A stretch of 64,000 nucleotides of DNA from Dactylonectria macrodidyma (GCA_020744425.1 JAGMUV010000001.1:1488001-1552000), one strand, 5' to 3'; counted from the first letter of the stretch, positions 1-10,607 are shown. Numbers and translations are program-made. The notes: generated by a model not told the origin, from the letters alone.

Positions 1-103
1 CAACCTTAACCTGGTCGGCGGTCACAGACCGTTCGAGATCGAGAACCTCATATGGGTCGATAGTAGGAGGCTCGCTCTCTACTGCATCCTCGTAGTCTGA
101 CAT
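1..103 (-). CDS. DnaJ (Hsp40) domain protein, N-terminal fragment
   Basis: The window holds only the first ~34 codons, running off the left edge. The start ATG is the complement of 101-103. The residues after an acidic head (SDYEDAVESEPP) read DPYEVLDLERSVTADQVKV, which matches helix I and the start of helix II of a J domain (the usual 'YxvLgv...as.deIkkAYR' pattern). J-domain proteins stimulate Hsp70 ATPase activity through an HPD loop, which would lie beyond the edge and is not seen. An acidic head before an early J domain suggests a DNAJC9-like nuclear/cytosolic protein, but that is inference. It is transcribed divergently from the deaminase at 362. Confidence 0.7.
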   Translation of the reverse strand, partial: MSDYEDAVESEPPTIDPYEVLDLERSVTADQVKV

Positions 104-361
104 CTTGGCTGCAGTTGTTGTTTTTGTTGATGATGGGAGATGTTTGCAGGTGACAGAGCCGAGTTGCTTGAAGACGCGTTGCTACACGCGCCTGAGAAAT
201 TAGTGGGGCTGAAGCTTAAGTGGCTCGGCCATCGGAGTTCCAACCACCGACGACAGGCTTTTTGGTGCATCTACATCCAGTGTCTAAAACAGACCTCACC
301 TACCAGCGTCCCACCTCAAGTTTTGACGGCATTATCATCGCATCATCTACTGCTTTTGATC
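104..361. promoter_or_regulatory. Shared promoter between divergent DnaJ and deaminase genes
   Basis: The two start codons lie 258 bp apart and point away from each other, so both core promoters and both 5' leaders must fit here. The plus-strand reading frame of the deaminase is open upstream through this interval, but that stretch has no family resemblance and is treated as leader. No clear TATA box is seen. Confidence 0.5.
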
Positions 362-865
362 ATGGACTCGATAACGCCCGGAGACCACAAGGCTGCCATG
401 CAACGTGCACTCAGCTTGGCCGACAAGTCTCCGCCAAAGCCGACAAATTTCCGCGTGGGGGCTCTCATCGTTCGGCTCAGCGACAACACCGTCCTCGCTG
501 AGGGGTATACCCTTGAACTTCCTGGAAACACTCATGCTGAGGAGTGCTGCCTGCTGAAACTAGCCAATGAACACAATACCTCAGAAGAGGGCCTGGCTGC
601 TGTCATGAAAGGCTCTCATGCTCTGTACACCACCGTCGAGCCATGCTTCAAACGCCTCAGCGGCAAACTTCCTTGCGTGGAGAGGGTTCTGCGTCAGAGC
701 TCATGGATCACCAAAGTTTATGTGGGTGTTCTAGAGCCAGACACGTTTGTTGGCCAGAACACGGGACTCCAATCGCTCAAGGCTGCCGGCGTAAAAGTTC
801 ACCACGTCGATGGCCTGGAGGAGGAGATACTCAAAGTTGCAACGGCGGGACACACTGCTACATGA
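362..865 (+). CDS. CMP/dCMP-family deaminase, DRAP deaminase-like (Rib2 C-terminal type)
   Basis: Single-exon protein of 167 aa. It carries the zinc site of the cytidine-deaminase superfamily: H58-A-E60 (zinc ligand and catalytic glutamate) in an NTHAEECC context, and cysteines C95 (VEPC) and C105 (LPC). The surrounding words (KPTNFRVGALIV, GYTLELPGNTHAEECC, RLSGKLPC) resemble the deaminase half of yeast Rib2, which deaminates the pyrimidine intermediate of riboflavin synthesis. That substrate is an inference from family resemblance; another small-molecule deaminase is possible. The start at 362 was chosen because the similarity begins there; the frame stays open to an ATG at 140, but those 74 residues look like translated leader. 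The pseudouridine synthase half found in yeast Rib2 is absent, as in other filamentous fungi with a stand-alone deaminase. Confidence 0.85.
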   Translation: MDSITPGDHKAAMQRALSLADKSPPKPTNFRVGALIVRLSDNTVLAEGYTLELPGNTHAEECCLLKLANEHNTSEEGLAAVMKGSHALYTTVEPCFKRLSGKLPCVERVLRQSSWITKVYVGVLEPDTFVGQNTGLQSLKAAGVKVHHVDGLEEEILKVATAGHTAT

Positions 866-1183
866 GAAGAATCTCGAATGAAAACTTTATGATGGCAGAT
901 TGATGCGCCAGTAAGCTTTCGGCCCAAGGCTGCTAGGAATAACCCTCTGCTCCGTTGATCCATTCATGCATTAAGCTGAGTCGCTAGCGCTCATCGAGTA
1001 GATATTCTCGTTCGCGGACAAGAAGCAAAACTGGTCGACGAGGTAAATAAAGATGCACCCCCGGAAACATTCGTTGCGAATTCTGGATACCGCCATCCAC
1101 ATACGACAGTTATCGGTAGGTTGCTCAGGTCCCTCGTCATACCGCTTCCTTGCTCTCATGTCGAGACAACTCCAAGTACTAGC

Positions 1184-1525
1184 CTACGCTACGTTATGCT
1201 CTCTTTCCTCACAGAATTTACAGAGCACACCGTAGCCTCTGTCATTCACGGTTCGATATTCCCATTGAACATCCATGCCCTGATGAGCGACCACTGTGCG
1301 AACTTTCTTCTTCCTGTTGTCCAGCCAGAACATGATTCCTGATCTGATGAGAAATTCGCCTTCGCTGCAGATCTCATCAATCTCATTGATGTAATACTGC
1401 CAGCCATGACCACGTCGAGTCACCAAAACGCCGTCCTCTGTTGACCAGTCTATAAAGTCGCGACGCTCCTTGCAACGGGAGTCCTTGCAGGCGCAGTGTA
1501 TTCGTACGCCTCTGACTTTACACAT
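1184..1525 (-). CDS. Small cysteine-rich protein, paralogue A (unknown function)
   Basis: 113-aa open frame not recognised as a named family. It reads as a real protein: C-x-C-x4-C near the N terminus (HCACKDSRC), then G-V-L-V, W-Q-Y-Y, E-Y-R and a C-terminal C-x2-C (LCKFC). The same landmarks in the same order, most at identical spacing, occur in the frame at 2559-2873, which argues that both are coding and homologous. The six conserved cysteines suggest metal binding or disulphides. A stop lies four codons upstream of the ATG. A 5' exon is possible: a minus-strand frame from 1796 could join through a putative intron 1528-1621 (donor GTCCGT, acceptor GCAG), placing this ATG inside a longer protein. 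No signal peptide is evident in the short form. Confidence 0.55.
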   Translation of the reverse strand: MCKVRGVRIHCACKDSRCKERRDFIDWSTEDGVLVTRRGHGWQYYINEIDEICSEGEFLIRSGIMFWLDNRKKKVRTVVAHQGMDVQWEYRTVNDRGYGVLCKFCEEREHNVA

Positions 1526-2558
1526 CTCTGCGAATCACTCCTCGGAGTCCTCTCGGCAGCCCGGTTCGATATTCTGTCCTGTTCTTCTGGAGGGGTTCCT
1601 GGTCGCTATTCAGACACGGACCGTAGGGTTGGCGTGGCTTTGTGATTGGTTCTTCAAATGTGGCTCGGTATGATTTAAAATATGGGTTGAATTTGTGATG
1701 GTTGAAGCGATGACAGGTATCATAATCTGGTCGTGGCAATTGAGGTTCGTGACCGTAATCCTGGGGTGAAGGGGCCAGGGGATTGAATTGGATCAACTCT
1801 TGTCACTGTTGAACGTGTAGCGGTCAGGTAAAGGTTCCCCGATCAACCTGTTTAAATATTCTAGATGAGGGCCTGCGCATTGTATCACTTCTAGATCTCG
1901 TTGGCTTTCAATGGTGTTGCGCAGTCGAGCGTAACTGCGTTGGTCATCCACAACTCACAAAATGCGTTTGAAACAATTTCGATAGTCTTTTACAAATGTA
2001 TGTTTGGTATGCCGACTTATTGTCGATTAGCGCAAGTTCATGGGGGCGTTTGCATTGGCTGAATATGTTTGAACAACTGCCACTGGCTAGCTCATTTGGC
2101 CCCAGGAGTCGCCTACCACAGATCCTGACACCAGAAATACTGCAAGGTGGAAAAGTGTCTTCATTATTAGTTTTATATACCATCATGCAAGTCTGCTTCT
2201 CCCAATTTGCAATAGCTCAACATACCCTTTCCTCGCTCCCATATCTGCCCTCCCAATGTCGTCAGTGATGATAGGGAGTCTGATTGGTAGAAAGACATGC
2301 TCAGGATTAAGAAGGTATTTCGGCACCGGCTTGTAGCTCAATACTTTGCTCGCTAAGTACTGCGCGATTAGTGGTGTCTGTATTCCTTAGATTGTGATCA
2401 ATATTCACGTCAAATAGAACTATTCTCAGATAACGGAGAAGTTACCGCCGGTGTCGATAATCCAAGTCACTCGGATATGAGAGAACGCAGAACATTATAT
2501 AGTCTTAAGGTTGACTAATCAATATTCTTTCTCCAGTAAGAAAGTCAGCGCGACTAGA

Positions 2559-2873
2559 TCAAGTTCCCACCACTGTCTTGTCATCGTCGGCCTTGTGGGT
2601 TGCGCAGCTGGCACAACATCCTGCACAAATGCCCATCGGTATGATCAGGGTATGCCACCGAAATTCTGAACAGGTCGGCTTCAGATAGCGATTGAGAACT
2701 TGCTCCGGTGGCCCTTGCACAATCCACTTATTGCAGTATTGCCATGAGAGTGTGTCAATCTCGATGCGGACCAGATGTCCAGTCTTTACCAGCGGATGTC
2801 TGTTAACGTTTCTCAGTGGGCAGTAGAGCTTTACGCAGCAACAGACGTGAAATCCTCTCTCTCCAGTGCACAT
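2559..2873 (-). CDS. Small cysteine-rich protein, paralogue B (unknown function)
   Basis: 104-aa open frame sharing the architecture of the gene at 1184-1525: C-x-C-x4-C, then x2-R-x10-G-x-L-V, W-Q-Y, E-F-R-x10-C-x2-C. The distances C-to-R, C-to-G and E-to-C are identical in the two proteins; the middle is about 20 residues shorter here. The C terminus is richer in cysteine (CAGCCASC) and ends with THKADDDK. A stop lies six codons upstream of the ATG, so either this ATG is the start or an unrecognised 5' exon exists. The two copies are on the same strand with about 1.0 kb between them, consistent with an old tandem duplication. Function is unknown; metal binding is a guess from the cysteines. 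Confidence 0.5.
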   Translation of the reverse strand: MCTGERGFHVCCCVKLYCPLRNVNRHPLVKTGHLVRIEIDTLSWQYCNKWIVQGPPEQVLNRYLKPTCSEFRWHTLIIPMGICAGCCASCATHKADDDKTVVGT

Positions 2874-4888
2874 GATGGGCGAGCAAGGTTAGACTGGCGA
2901 AGTGTGTTTGGCGCGCTTTCCCCACGAGATCTTGGAGTTGAAGGCTTTGTGATTATGTCGTTGAGGTTCCAGGGGTGTACTTTTCCGGGGGCCATTGGCT
3001 TAGAGGGAGTTTTGACTCAAATTTAAAGGAAAGCCAAATATTCTCGCGATGATTCGAGGTTGGTACGATTGGTGTGATGAGGAATTGAACCGCATGTGCA
3101 CGGGATCATGGCAATATCATCTCGCGAGGTTAGGACACGCATATTGTATAGACAACCACACATTCATGTCAGAAGCCGAGCTTGGTTGAACTCATATGAT
3201 TATTTTAATTATTATCCCCGCCGGCTTGAGAATACAAGCGGAAACACTCAAACACCTGGAGGTCGAACAACGTGGGGCTACAAACCCCAGACTCCAGTCA
3301 GAGTTGACGAGGCCGGCGATGCAATGAATAAAGAGAAGGGCCAAAGAGAAGAGACATATTCGGTGCTTGGAACCTCATTTGAAACGGTCACGTCTCCTAA
3401 GTTGGCGCGGGCTGGCGGAACTCGGATGTCCCAGACAGCTCGTACAAGGTCACATGTAGACAGCCTCCGGTCGCTTAATTGCGGCCGTTGATTTGTGTTA
3501 CTAGCCGGCAATTAGCAGAACAAAGAGGCCAGAATTCGTGGAAATATGTTGTGCTCAGGTTGATTCAGAGTTGAGGCGATGGGTGTGTGTTTGAGAGTTG
3601 GGACGAACATGGCTGCTGCGTCACCAGGCCTGCACTTGGAACGGTGACTTCAATTTGCCGATAGACGAACGACGTCTTGATTGTTACTCCCACGGGCTGT
3701 CACCAGTGACAAGTAAAGTGCGCGCCGGTTCCGTTGCTGCCGGGACTCATGATACGTAGCACTTTGATAAGTTACCGAGCACAGGACCCTCGTTAGTGAC
3801 TCTAGGGCCGGGGTTTCTCTGCTAGACGAAGACGGGCCACGTACCGACGCTCCCAGTTCGCATGGGGTTTGCCTCTGTCCCCACGTTGCTTGTTCCATGA
3901 TAATGTGTTTTGCTTCTTATGATGGGGTGGGCTGGGAGCGGGGCTCTATCCCAATCATAGACCCTACACGGCAAAAGCAAACATATCGGGGCAACAGAAG
4001 AAGGGGAAACGAGTCTCGGCTGTTGGGTAGATATTGACAATCTGGGCAAGCTTTGATGGTGCATGGACAAGAAAACATGGTGAAAAACTCGAAAAATCAA
4101 TTCTACGGTATCATGATAGCTGCTTGTGTAGTCATGAGCTTCCCTAAGGGTGGTTGGCCCACTAGGCACCTAAGGTAAGGTAGATATGTAAGGGTTGCCA
4201 TATCGCCAAACTCAGCCCGCCAAAGTGGAGGAGGAGATGGGTGTTGGGCCGCAAAAAGGCGACTGCTGACCGCCACTCAGCGCCGTTTAGGTTCAGCTGC
4301 GGGAGGCCCTCCACCATCTTCAATGAATTATAAAGTGCGTAATTGTTGCTCTCGAAAGTGATGAAATGCTGACGTAAATTAACCTCGAGGAGCGATCAAT
4401 CATTGCGCTGGTTCAAATTCTCCCCACGTCAAGGCCGAAACTCCGCTCCACTTCAGCTAAGCTCTTCCGGTCTTCGCTCCCGTCCCGTCGTCACTCAGAC
4501 TATACGTATCGTAAACCAACAGCGAACGAAATCAAGCACTGGCTGTCACAGACTCGCCAATCGCTTTTATACCTACCTAGCTACTGCCTGCCTATCAAAG
4601 TCTCGTCTGCTCTTGCTTTTGCTTGCTCCTTTGTTGCCAGTTGCTAGTTTGTTGATCAGTCACCTGGTTACAGCTGCGCCTGCCTTAACCTATCAGTGAA
4701 TACCTGCCCGCTAGCGATTATTAACTTCCATCTCCCACCTTTCTCTTCTTCCCTACTTACTTTCTTCAATTCTCACACCTTTCATCCTCTCTATCAACAG
4801 TTCAATTCTTATTCATTATCTCTGAAAACCCCCAATCGTTTTGATCATCTCACCTGTCGTGCAACTCAGCAACACACCTCACTTCGCC
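2874..4888. other. Intergenic region and 5' leader of the Argonaute gene
   Basis: No credible gene. A plus-strand frame of 131 codons (3096-3491) and several minus-strand frames have no recognisable domain. The last ~200 bases before 4889 are pyrimidine-rich (TTCC, CTCTC, CTTACTTTC runs), typical of a fungal transcription-start region and 5' UTR. The start context GCCATGGCC is strong. Confidence 0.5.
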
Positions 4889-7800
4889 ATGGCCGATAGA
4901 GGCGGCCGAGGAGGTCGAGGTCGAGGAGGTCGTGGTGGACGCGGGGGGCCCGGAGGTCCTCCAGATTCCCGAGGGGGAGGAAGAGGTGGCCGTGGAAGCG
5001 GCCCTTCTGATGGCCAAGGTGGAGGAAGAGGCGGCGGACGCGGTGGAGGAGGTTATGGTGCGGGCCGTGGAAACGAAGGCGACACTGGCGGGTTCCGAGG
5101 AGGCTTCAGTGGCCCTGGCCGAGATCGGGGCGGCTTTGATCGTGGTCGAGGTGGCTCTGATCGTGGTCGTGGTGGTTATGATCGTGGCCGGGGTGGTTAT
5201 GATCGTGGACGCGGTGGTTATGATCGTGGACGCGGTGGCTTCGATGGCGGGCGGGGCCGTGGCCGTGGCCGTGGCCTTGGTGGAGGCGGCGGTGGTGGTG
5301 GTGGACCTCCTGAGCAACCGGTATTCACGTAAGTCAAAACTAATCTCTCATATTCATTGACACGGTTGACCTTTATAGCATCGATGGAGCCGTTCTTCAA
5401 CCAGACCCTGCCGTCACCAGCTTGGAGCAGCAGATCGTTACTCAACAGACTACCTCGATGTCACAGCTGGTTTCTGACATGAGCAAGCTTAAGGTGAAAG
5501 CTAAGAGCGATCCCACACCTCTGTCCCAAGAACAGTTTCCCGCCAGACCCGCCCATGGAACACGGGGTACCTCCGTCACTCTCTGGGCCAACTATTTCCG
5601 AGTCGTCACAAAACTTGGCATCCTCTACAAGTATACCATGGATGTAACTCAGATCCAGGTAGAGGGAAAACAACCTGCCAAACCTCAGGAGAAAGGCAGG
5701 TCCAAGAGGCCTGCCAAATCCCAGCCCAAGGAAGTCAAGGGTCGAAAGCTCTACTTCGTCATTCGCGAAGCCTTGGCTGAACTATCCAAGGCGGACAAGT
5801 CATTAGTCCTAGCAACAGAGTTCAAGTCTCAGTTGATCTCGTTGACGAAGCTCAAGTTAGAGAACAATCCACTTCGGCTCACCATTCCCGCCGAAAGCAA
5901 CCCTGAGAGGCAAGACGTCTTTGAGGTTACCATCCATGGGCCCGCAGAGGTGCGGGTCGACGACATGATGAAGTACCTCACTTCCCCAGCTCCCGATTCC
6001 GGGGACCATGCTCTCCCTCGATATCCTGAGGTTGCGGATGCTCTCAACGTCATCTTTGGTTTCGGTCCTCGGTCAAGGGTTGATGATATCAGCCCCGTTG
6101 GAAGCTCTCGCTTCTTCTCTTTCAAGAATGGTGGCATAGCAACACCTCTCGTGTCCAATGGCCGAGGCCTGCAGGCTGCGCGTGGGTTTTTCCAGTCAGT
6201 ACGACTCGGGACCGGACAGCTACTACTCAACGTCAATGTCACTCATGGGGTCTTCAAAATCTCTGGAAAGGTGGATGAGATTTTTGAAAATCTCTATGTC
6301 AGGGCTGGCCCAAAGACCGATCACCGTGCTATGCGAAACTTGCGACTTATATCCAAGTTTCTGCCCAAAACGCGCGCCTGGGTCAACATGACACTTGCCA
6401 ATGGAAAGCAGGTGCGTAGGCAGAAGGCCATTTTCAGTATGGCCACGGCTTCCGAGCTTCTTCGATCAAGAAGTCATAATCTCCCTCAATTTGATCGTGA
6501 CTGGGAATTTGCAGGACCCCGAAATGTTAAGTTCTGGATGGAGGTGCCGGGGCAAGACGGTCGTTATGTTTCAGTCCATGACTATTACCAACAAAGTAAG
6601 CGCCCTCATCTCCCACTTGCAAATTATACTAACATACAATCAGAGTACAAAGTCACGCTAAAGGACTACCCGCTCCTCAATATGGGCAGTGCTGATAAGC
6701 CGACTTACTACCCTGCCGAATTCGTGGAGATTCAGCCGGGACAGTCGGTCAAGGCCAAGCTAATGCCGAAAGAAACCACTGACATGGTCAACTTCGCATG
6801 CCGATCACCCTACGCAAATGCCTTCTCCATCACGAACGATGGACGCGGAGCCCTGGGCCTTGATGACGGCTCTTTGGTATGCCCCCGAGATCGCCTGACT
6901 ATATTTTTGCTCAACTAATTTAAATAGGACCTCTTCGGCATCTCTGTTGACAAACATCTCTTGACCGTACAGGGTCGAGTTCTCCCGTGCCCAGGTATCA
7001 CATACCTGGAGAAGAGCAAGGCCAAGCCGCTTCATGTTCGTCCTATGAATGCATCCTGGAACATGAGGGACGTGAAGGTGTACAAGCCCGGTGCCATGAT
7101 CCAACGCTGGTCGTTTGTGAACATCTTGCCTGACCGAGCTAACCCAGTTGATTATGGCGTTGTGGACCAATTCGGCAAGTTCATGAGCGACATGGGAATC
7201 AAAATCAACCAGACCATAGTGACGCCTCCGACCGAGGTCATCACTGTTGACAATGCCCTCTATGGTGGAAAGCTCGGGGACTTTTTTACATGGGCCAAGA
7301 AGCAAGGCATTGAGTTTCTGCTGATTATTCTCGGAAGCATGGACACTGAGGTGTATAGCAAGGTCAAGACGCTTGGAGATTGCACGTTCGGAATCCACAC
7401 CAGCTGTGTGCAGGGTCATTTCAAGAAGTTCGGTGGCGGCAGCCCGGGGTATTTCGCAAACGTTGCCCTCAAGTGGAACGCCAAGGCTGGAGGCATCAAC
7501 CACAAACTCCGGGACGATCTCGAACTTGCAAAGGGTGGCAAGACCATGGTTGTAGGATACGACGTCACACACCCAACCAATATGCCATCTGGCAAAAGTG
7601 ATGAAGCACCAAGTTTGGTTGGACTTGTTGCCAGCATCGACCGAGATATGGGGCAGTGGCCCTCTATCGCGTGGGAGCAGACATCCAAACAGGAAATGCT
7701 CGGTCACCAACTTATCGAAGCCTTCAAGTCGCGACTGGAGCTATGGAAGAAGCACAACAACGGACAGCTGCCCGAAAACATTGTCATATTCCGTGATGGA

Positions 7801-8385
7801 GTATCCGAAGGTCAATTCGGCCAGGTTCTGGAGAAGGAGCTTCCACTCATAAAGGAAGCTTGCTCGGCCCTGTACTTGGCTAAGCCGCAGCCGCGTCTTA
7901 CCATTGTCGTCTCCGTGAAGCGTCATCAGACACGTTTCTATCCCACCACAGAGCAGAACTTGCCCAAGCACCTGAATATTGAGAACGGCACCGTCGTGGA
8001 TCGAGGCGTCACCCAGGCGCGATACTGGGATTTCTTTCTGACGGCACACGCAGCCATCAAGGGTACGGCTCGCCCGGCCCACTACACGGTGCTGCTGGAT
8101 GAGATATTCCGGCCCAAGTACAAGAGCGAGGCCGCCAACGAGCTCGAGAAGTTCACTCATGAGCTGTGTTACCTCTTCAGCCGGGCGACCAAGGCCGTGA
8201 GCATCTGCCCCCCGGCGTACTACGCAGACATTGTCTGCACGCGGGCCCGAGTTCATCGCCCAGAGTATTTCGAGATCAGTGACGTGGAGAGTGTCGTGAC
8301 GGCGGGTCCAGCGTCGAGCATCAGTAGTAGTAGTAGCGGCAAGCAGGTTCATGAGAACCTGCGAGATTCGATGTACTACATCTAA
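4889..8385 (+). CDS. Argonaute (QDE-2/Ago1-like) with RGG-rich N terminus
   Basis: Small-RNA-guided silencing nuclease, 1,115 aa. Exons: 4889-5328, 5379-6595, 6644-6876, 6928-8385; introns of 50, 48 and 51 nt, the second with a TACTAAC branch site. Order: RGG/RG-rich low-complexity head (residues ~3-140), ArgoN/L1 region, PAZ (~425-570, ending KPTYYPAEFVEI), MID, and PIWI (~755-1080). The slicer tetrad is complete: D842 (GYDVTHP), E886 (SKQEML), D920 (FRDGVSEGQF) and H1015 (RPAHYTVLLDE). The family binds 20-30 nt RNAs and cleaves complementary transcripts in quelling or DNA-damage and antiviral RNAi. The glycine/arginine head resembles Neurospora QDE-2 more than Sms-2, but assignment to that clade is inference. 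Its 3' end is convergent with the hydrolase at 8683. Confidence 0.97.
5132..5257 (+). repeat. 21-bp tandem repeat encoding (G)[YFS]DRGRG units in Argonaute
   Basis: Six consecutive in-frame 21-bp units (5132, 5153, 5174, 5195, 5216, 5237). Each encodes G-[FSY]-D-R-G-R-G; the last has diverged to G-F-D-G-G-R-G. Units four and five are identical at DNA level. RGG-type repeats are substrates for arginine methylation and bind RNA in this family. Confidence 0.9.
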
Positions 8386-8682
8386 GCCTGGCCAAAAAAG
8401 CGTTTTGGGGTTTTAGTTGAGATTTTTGCTTTCGAGGAGCAATCAGGATCGCTCGTTTTGCGACGACGGCTGTGCGATGCCAGCACCGTGGAGTCAGCTT
8501 ATGTTTAATGACAGCGATAGGGTTACTTGTATGAGATACGGCCATGGTCGAGGATCGAGGATTGAGGACCCCCTCCTACCAGCGGTTGAGTTTTCTTGCG
8601 CAGGAATACTTGCTTTCATAGTTAATTTTGTCTATACAGTCTTTGTGTCTAGTTAATTGTGAGAACACAGGACATGTCCACC

Positions 8683-10073
8683 CTAAATCTTCGCCTTCTC
8701 CTTGCCGTTCTTTCTCTCTGGCCGTCTCAGGTGTTTATGCCACTCCTCTGAGATGGTCGTCTTCTCCACTGCCGGCCTCCGTGTCCACTCCTCGTACTTG
8801 CGCTCCTCGGCCCACCACCGCTGCAGCTCGGCCTCGATCCACTCGGCGGCGGCCCGGGCACAGAACTTGGGGGCCTCCATAGGTATCAAGTGGCCGTACT
8901 CGTCGCCGACGATCCTCTTTACGCGACCGGCCTCAGCGCCGCCGCTGCCGCCGAGGCCGGAGCCAGTGAGGACCATCTTCTCGTCCTGCAGGTCCACGGG
9001 GGAGATGTCGCTCTTGCCGCCGAAGACGTAGAGCACACTGGGCCGGACGTTCGGGAGCCGCTCAACCGTGTTGGCGCCCTCGGCACGATAGAGCGGGTAC
9101 GTCGGCCACTTTTCGTTAAGGGCCGGGTTCAAGTCCGGGACGAGTTCCGGGTGGATGAGCGTTTTACCTTGGGCGTCGTACGCGTTCCAACTCGGTCGGA
9201 GGAAGGTGAATACCTCTTGATGTTTCGTTGTCGTCAGTGTAACGGTGTCCTTGCCGGGCACTTTCCTGATGCCAAAGTCGACCCATCGCTCGAGCACGCG
9301 GGGATCCCAGGACTTGTAAAAAGGGCTGCGGCAAAAGGCAGCTTTGGCGTCCTCGAGAGACGGCCAAACGTCACGCCGGTGCATGCTGGCGGCGGCAGGG
9401 CTCACGGCTTTGCTGTCTGGGGAAGAGGCGTAGTGGGAGATGACGGGGTCAAGCAAGACGAGGGAGCTCAGGAGGCGCGGGTGCAGCAGCGAGACATTAG
9501 TAAGGGCGTTGCCGCCAAACGAGTGGCCCACGCCCATGATGGGAGGCGGCGGGCGGAACGTGTTGATCATGTGGAGGATATCTCGAGCATAGTCGAGCCA
9601 TCCCGCTAGAGAAGACGGATCAGCGAGGGTGTTGAGATGACGCTGGAGCGGTTAGGAAACTCTTACGGTCATTTCCGAGAGCATCTTGGTTGAGGACGCC
9701 GCTCTTGCCCTGCCACGCGGTGTCGGCGATCCAGATGCTACGGATACGGACATTGCGACTCTTGGCTTCATGATAGAACTCCTCCCAGAGAGGTTCGTAA
9801 AGTTCCTATGTTTTGCCAAGTTTAGTCGAGCGTTCCTGGCCAACCCGGTACGGAGAATGAGTAAGTGAGAGCTTGACGAACCTTGGGGAAGCCATTGGCA
9901 TGCCCACCGATAATAGTCACATCGCCCTTCTGCGCGTCGCGGTTATCCTTGGGCGTGTACTGCTTTACGTGCAGCAGGAGTTTCTCATCTTGAGAATGGG
10001 CGGTTGCGCGGGCGAATTCGCGTATATGTGCGGCATCGATGGTGTGTTCCTGTATGTCGAAGACGGCGGACAT
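8683..10073 (-). CDS. Alpha/beta hydrolase ('toxin biosynthesis protein' family), peroxisome-like C terminus
   Basis: 417-aa hydrolase. Exons on the minus strand: 10073-9882, 9805-9667, 9605-8683; introns of 76 and 61 nt. The fold is shown by VTIIGGHANGFPKE (oxyanion region), the nucleophile elbow G-H-S139-F-G-G and a late histidine H349 (EYGHLIP). An acid residue lies in the preceding loop (GGKSDISP). Fungal relatives are annotated as AKT2-like toxin biosynthesis proteins, but the name is historical and most have no proven substrate; a lipase or esterase role is equally possible. The protein ends in A-K-I, a variant of the peroxisomal PTS1 signal, preceded by basic residues, so import into peroxisomes is plausible. 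No toxin cluster surrounds it. The donor of intron 1 (GTTCGT) is slightly unusual but restores the family sequence. Confidence 0.85.
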
Positions 10074-10607
10074 GGTTCTGGCTGGTGGCTGGTCTAAGAC
10101 AATGAAAGGAATGGGAGTCTATGTGAGTCGCTGTGGAGGTTGGTTCGCCTTGTTCAACACCGGTTTATACATCTGTTGCCATGGAGTGGATAGTATGATG
10201 GAAAGAGAAAGATTGATGTTGAACATCGAAGTTCTGATGACATGGATGTTAGATTGCGAGCTGTATCATGGCCTCGGCTCAGATCTGGGGTGGGTGGAGA
10301 ATGCGGCAGTGTGGGGGGAGACGAACAGGCCTCGGCTTTGCTGGGAGCGGGACCCGGCGTCGGGACATGAGAGGCGACTACGCAGTATCGATTAGCATGG
10401 TTGGTGGTTTGAATCCGTCCATCAACAACTCTGAGATTGGAATCGTAGAAGGATGTACATCGTAGCTTAATTAGCAGTTCAAAGCATCACCGATACTCTC
10501 TCATTCATCGTACTCTCCAAGTCATGTGATGTTCACAACCCAGGTATCTGTGTATTCCCAACTTCCTCCACAGCACGCTTCCCTACCCTGAACCACAACT
10601 ACACACC

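Noticed and set aside
140..361. In-frame N-terminal extension of the deaminase
   Set aside because: The 74 residues resemble translated leader, and family similarity begins at the ATG at 362.
3096..3491. 131-codon plus-strand frame
   Set aside because: No domain, no sensible composition, and no neighbouring exon; kept as chance open frame.
4850..5317. Antisense frame opposite the Argonaute head (Ala/Thr/Ser-rich)
   Set aside because: It is the complement of the RGG repeat; the repetitive GC-rich codons remove stops on the other strand.
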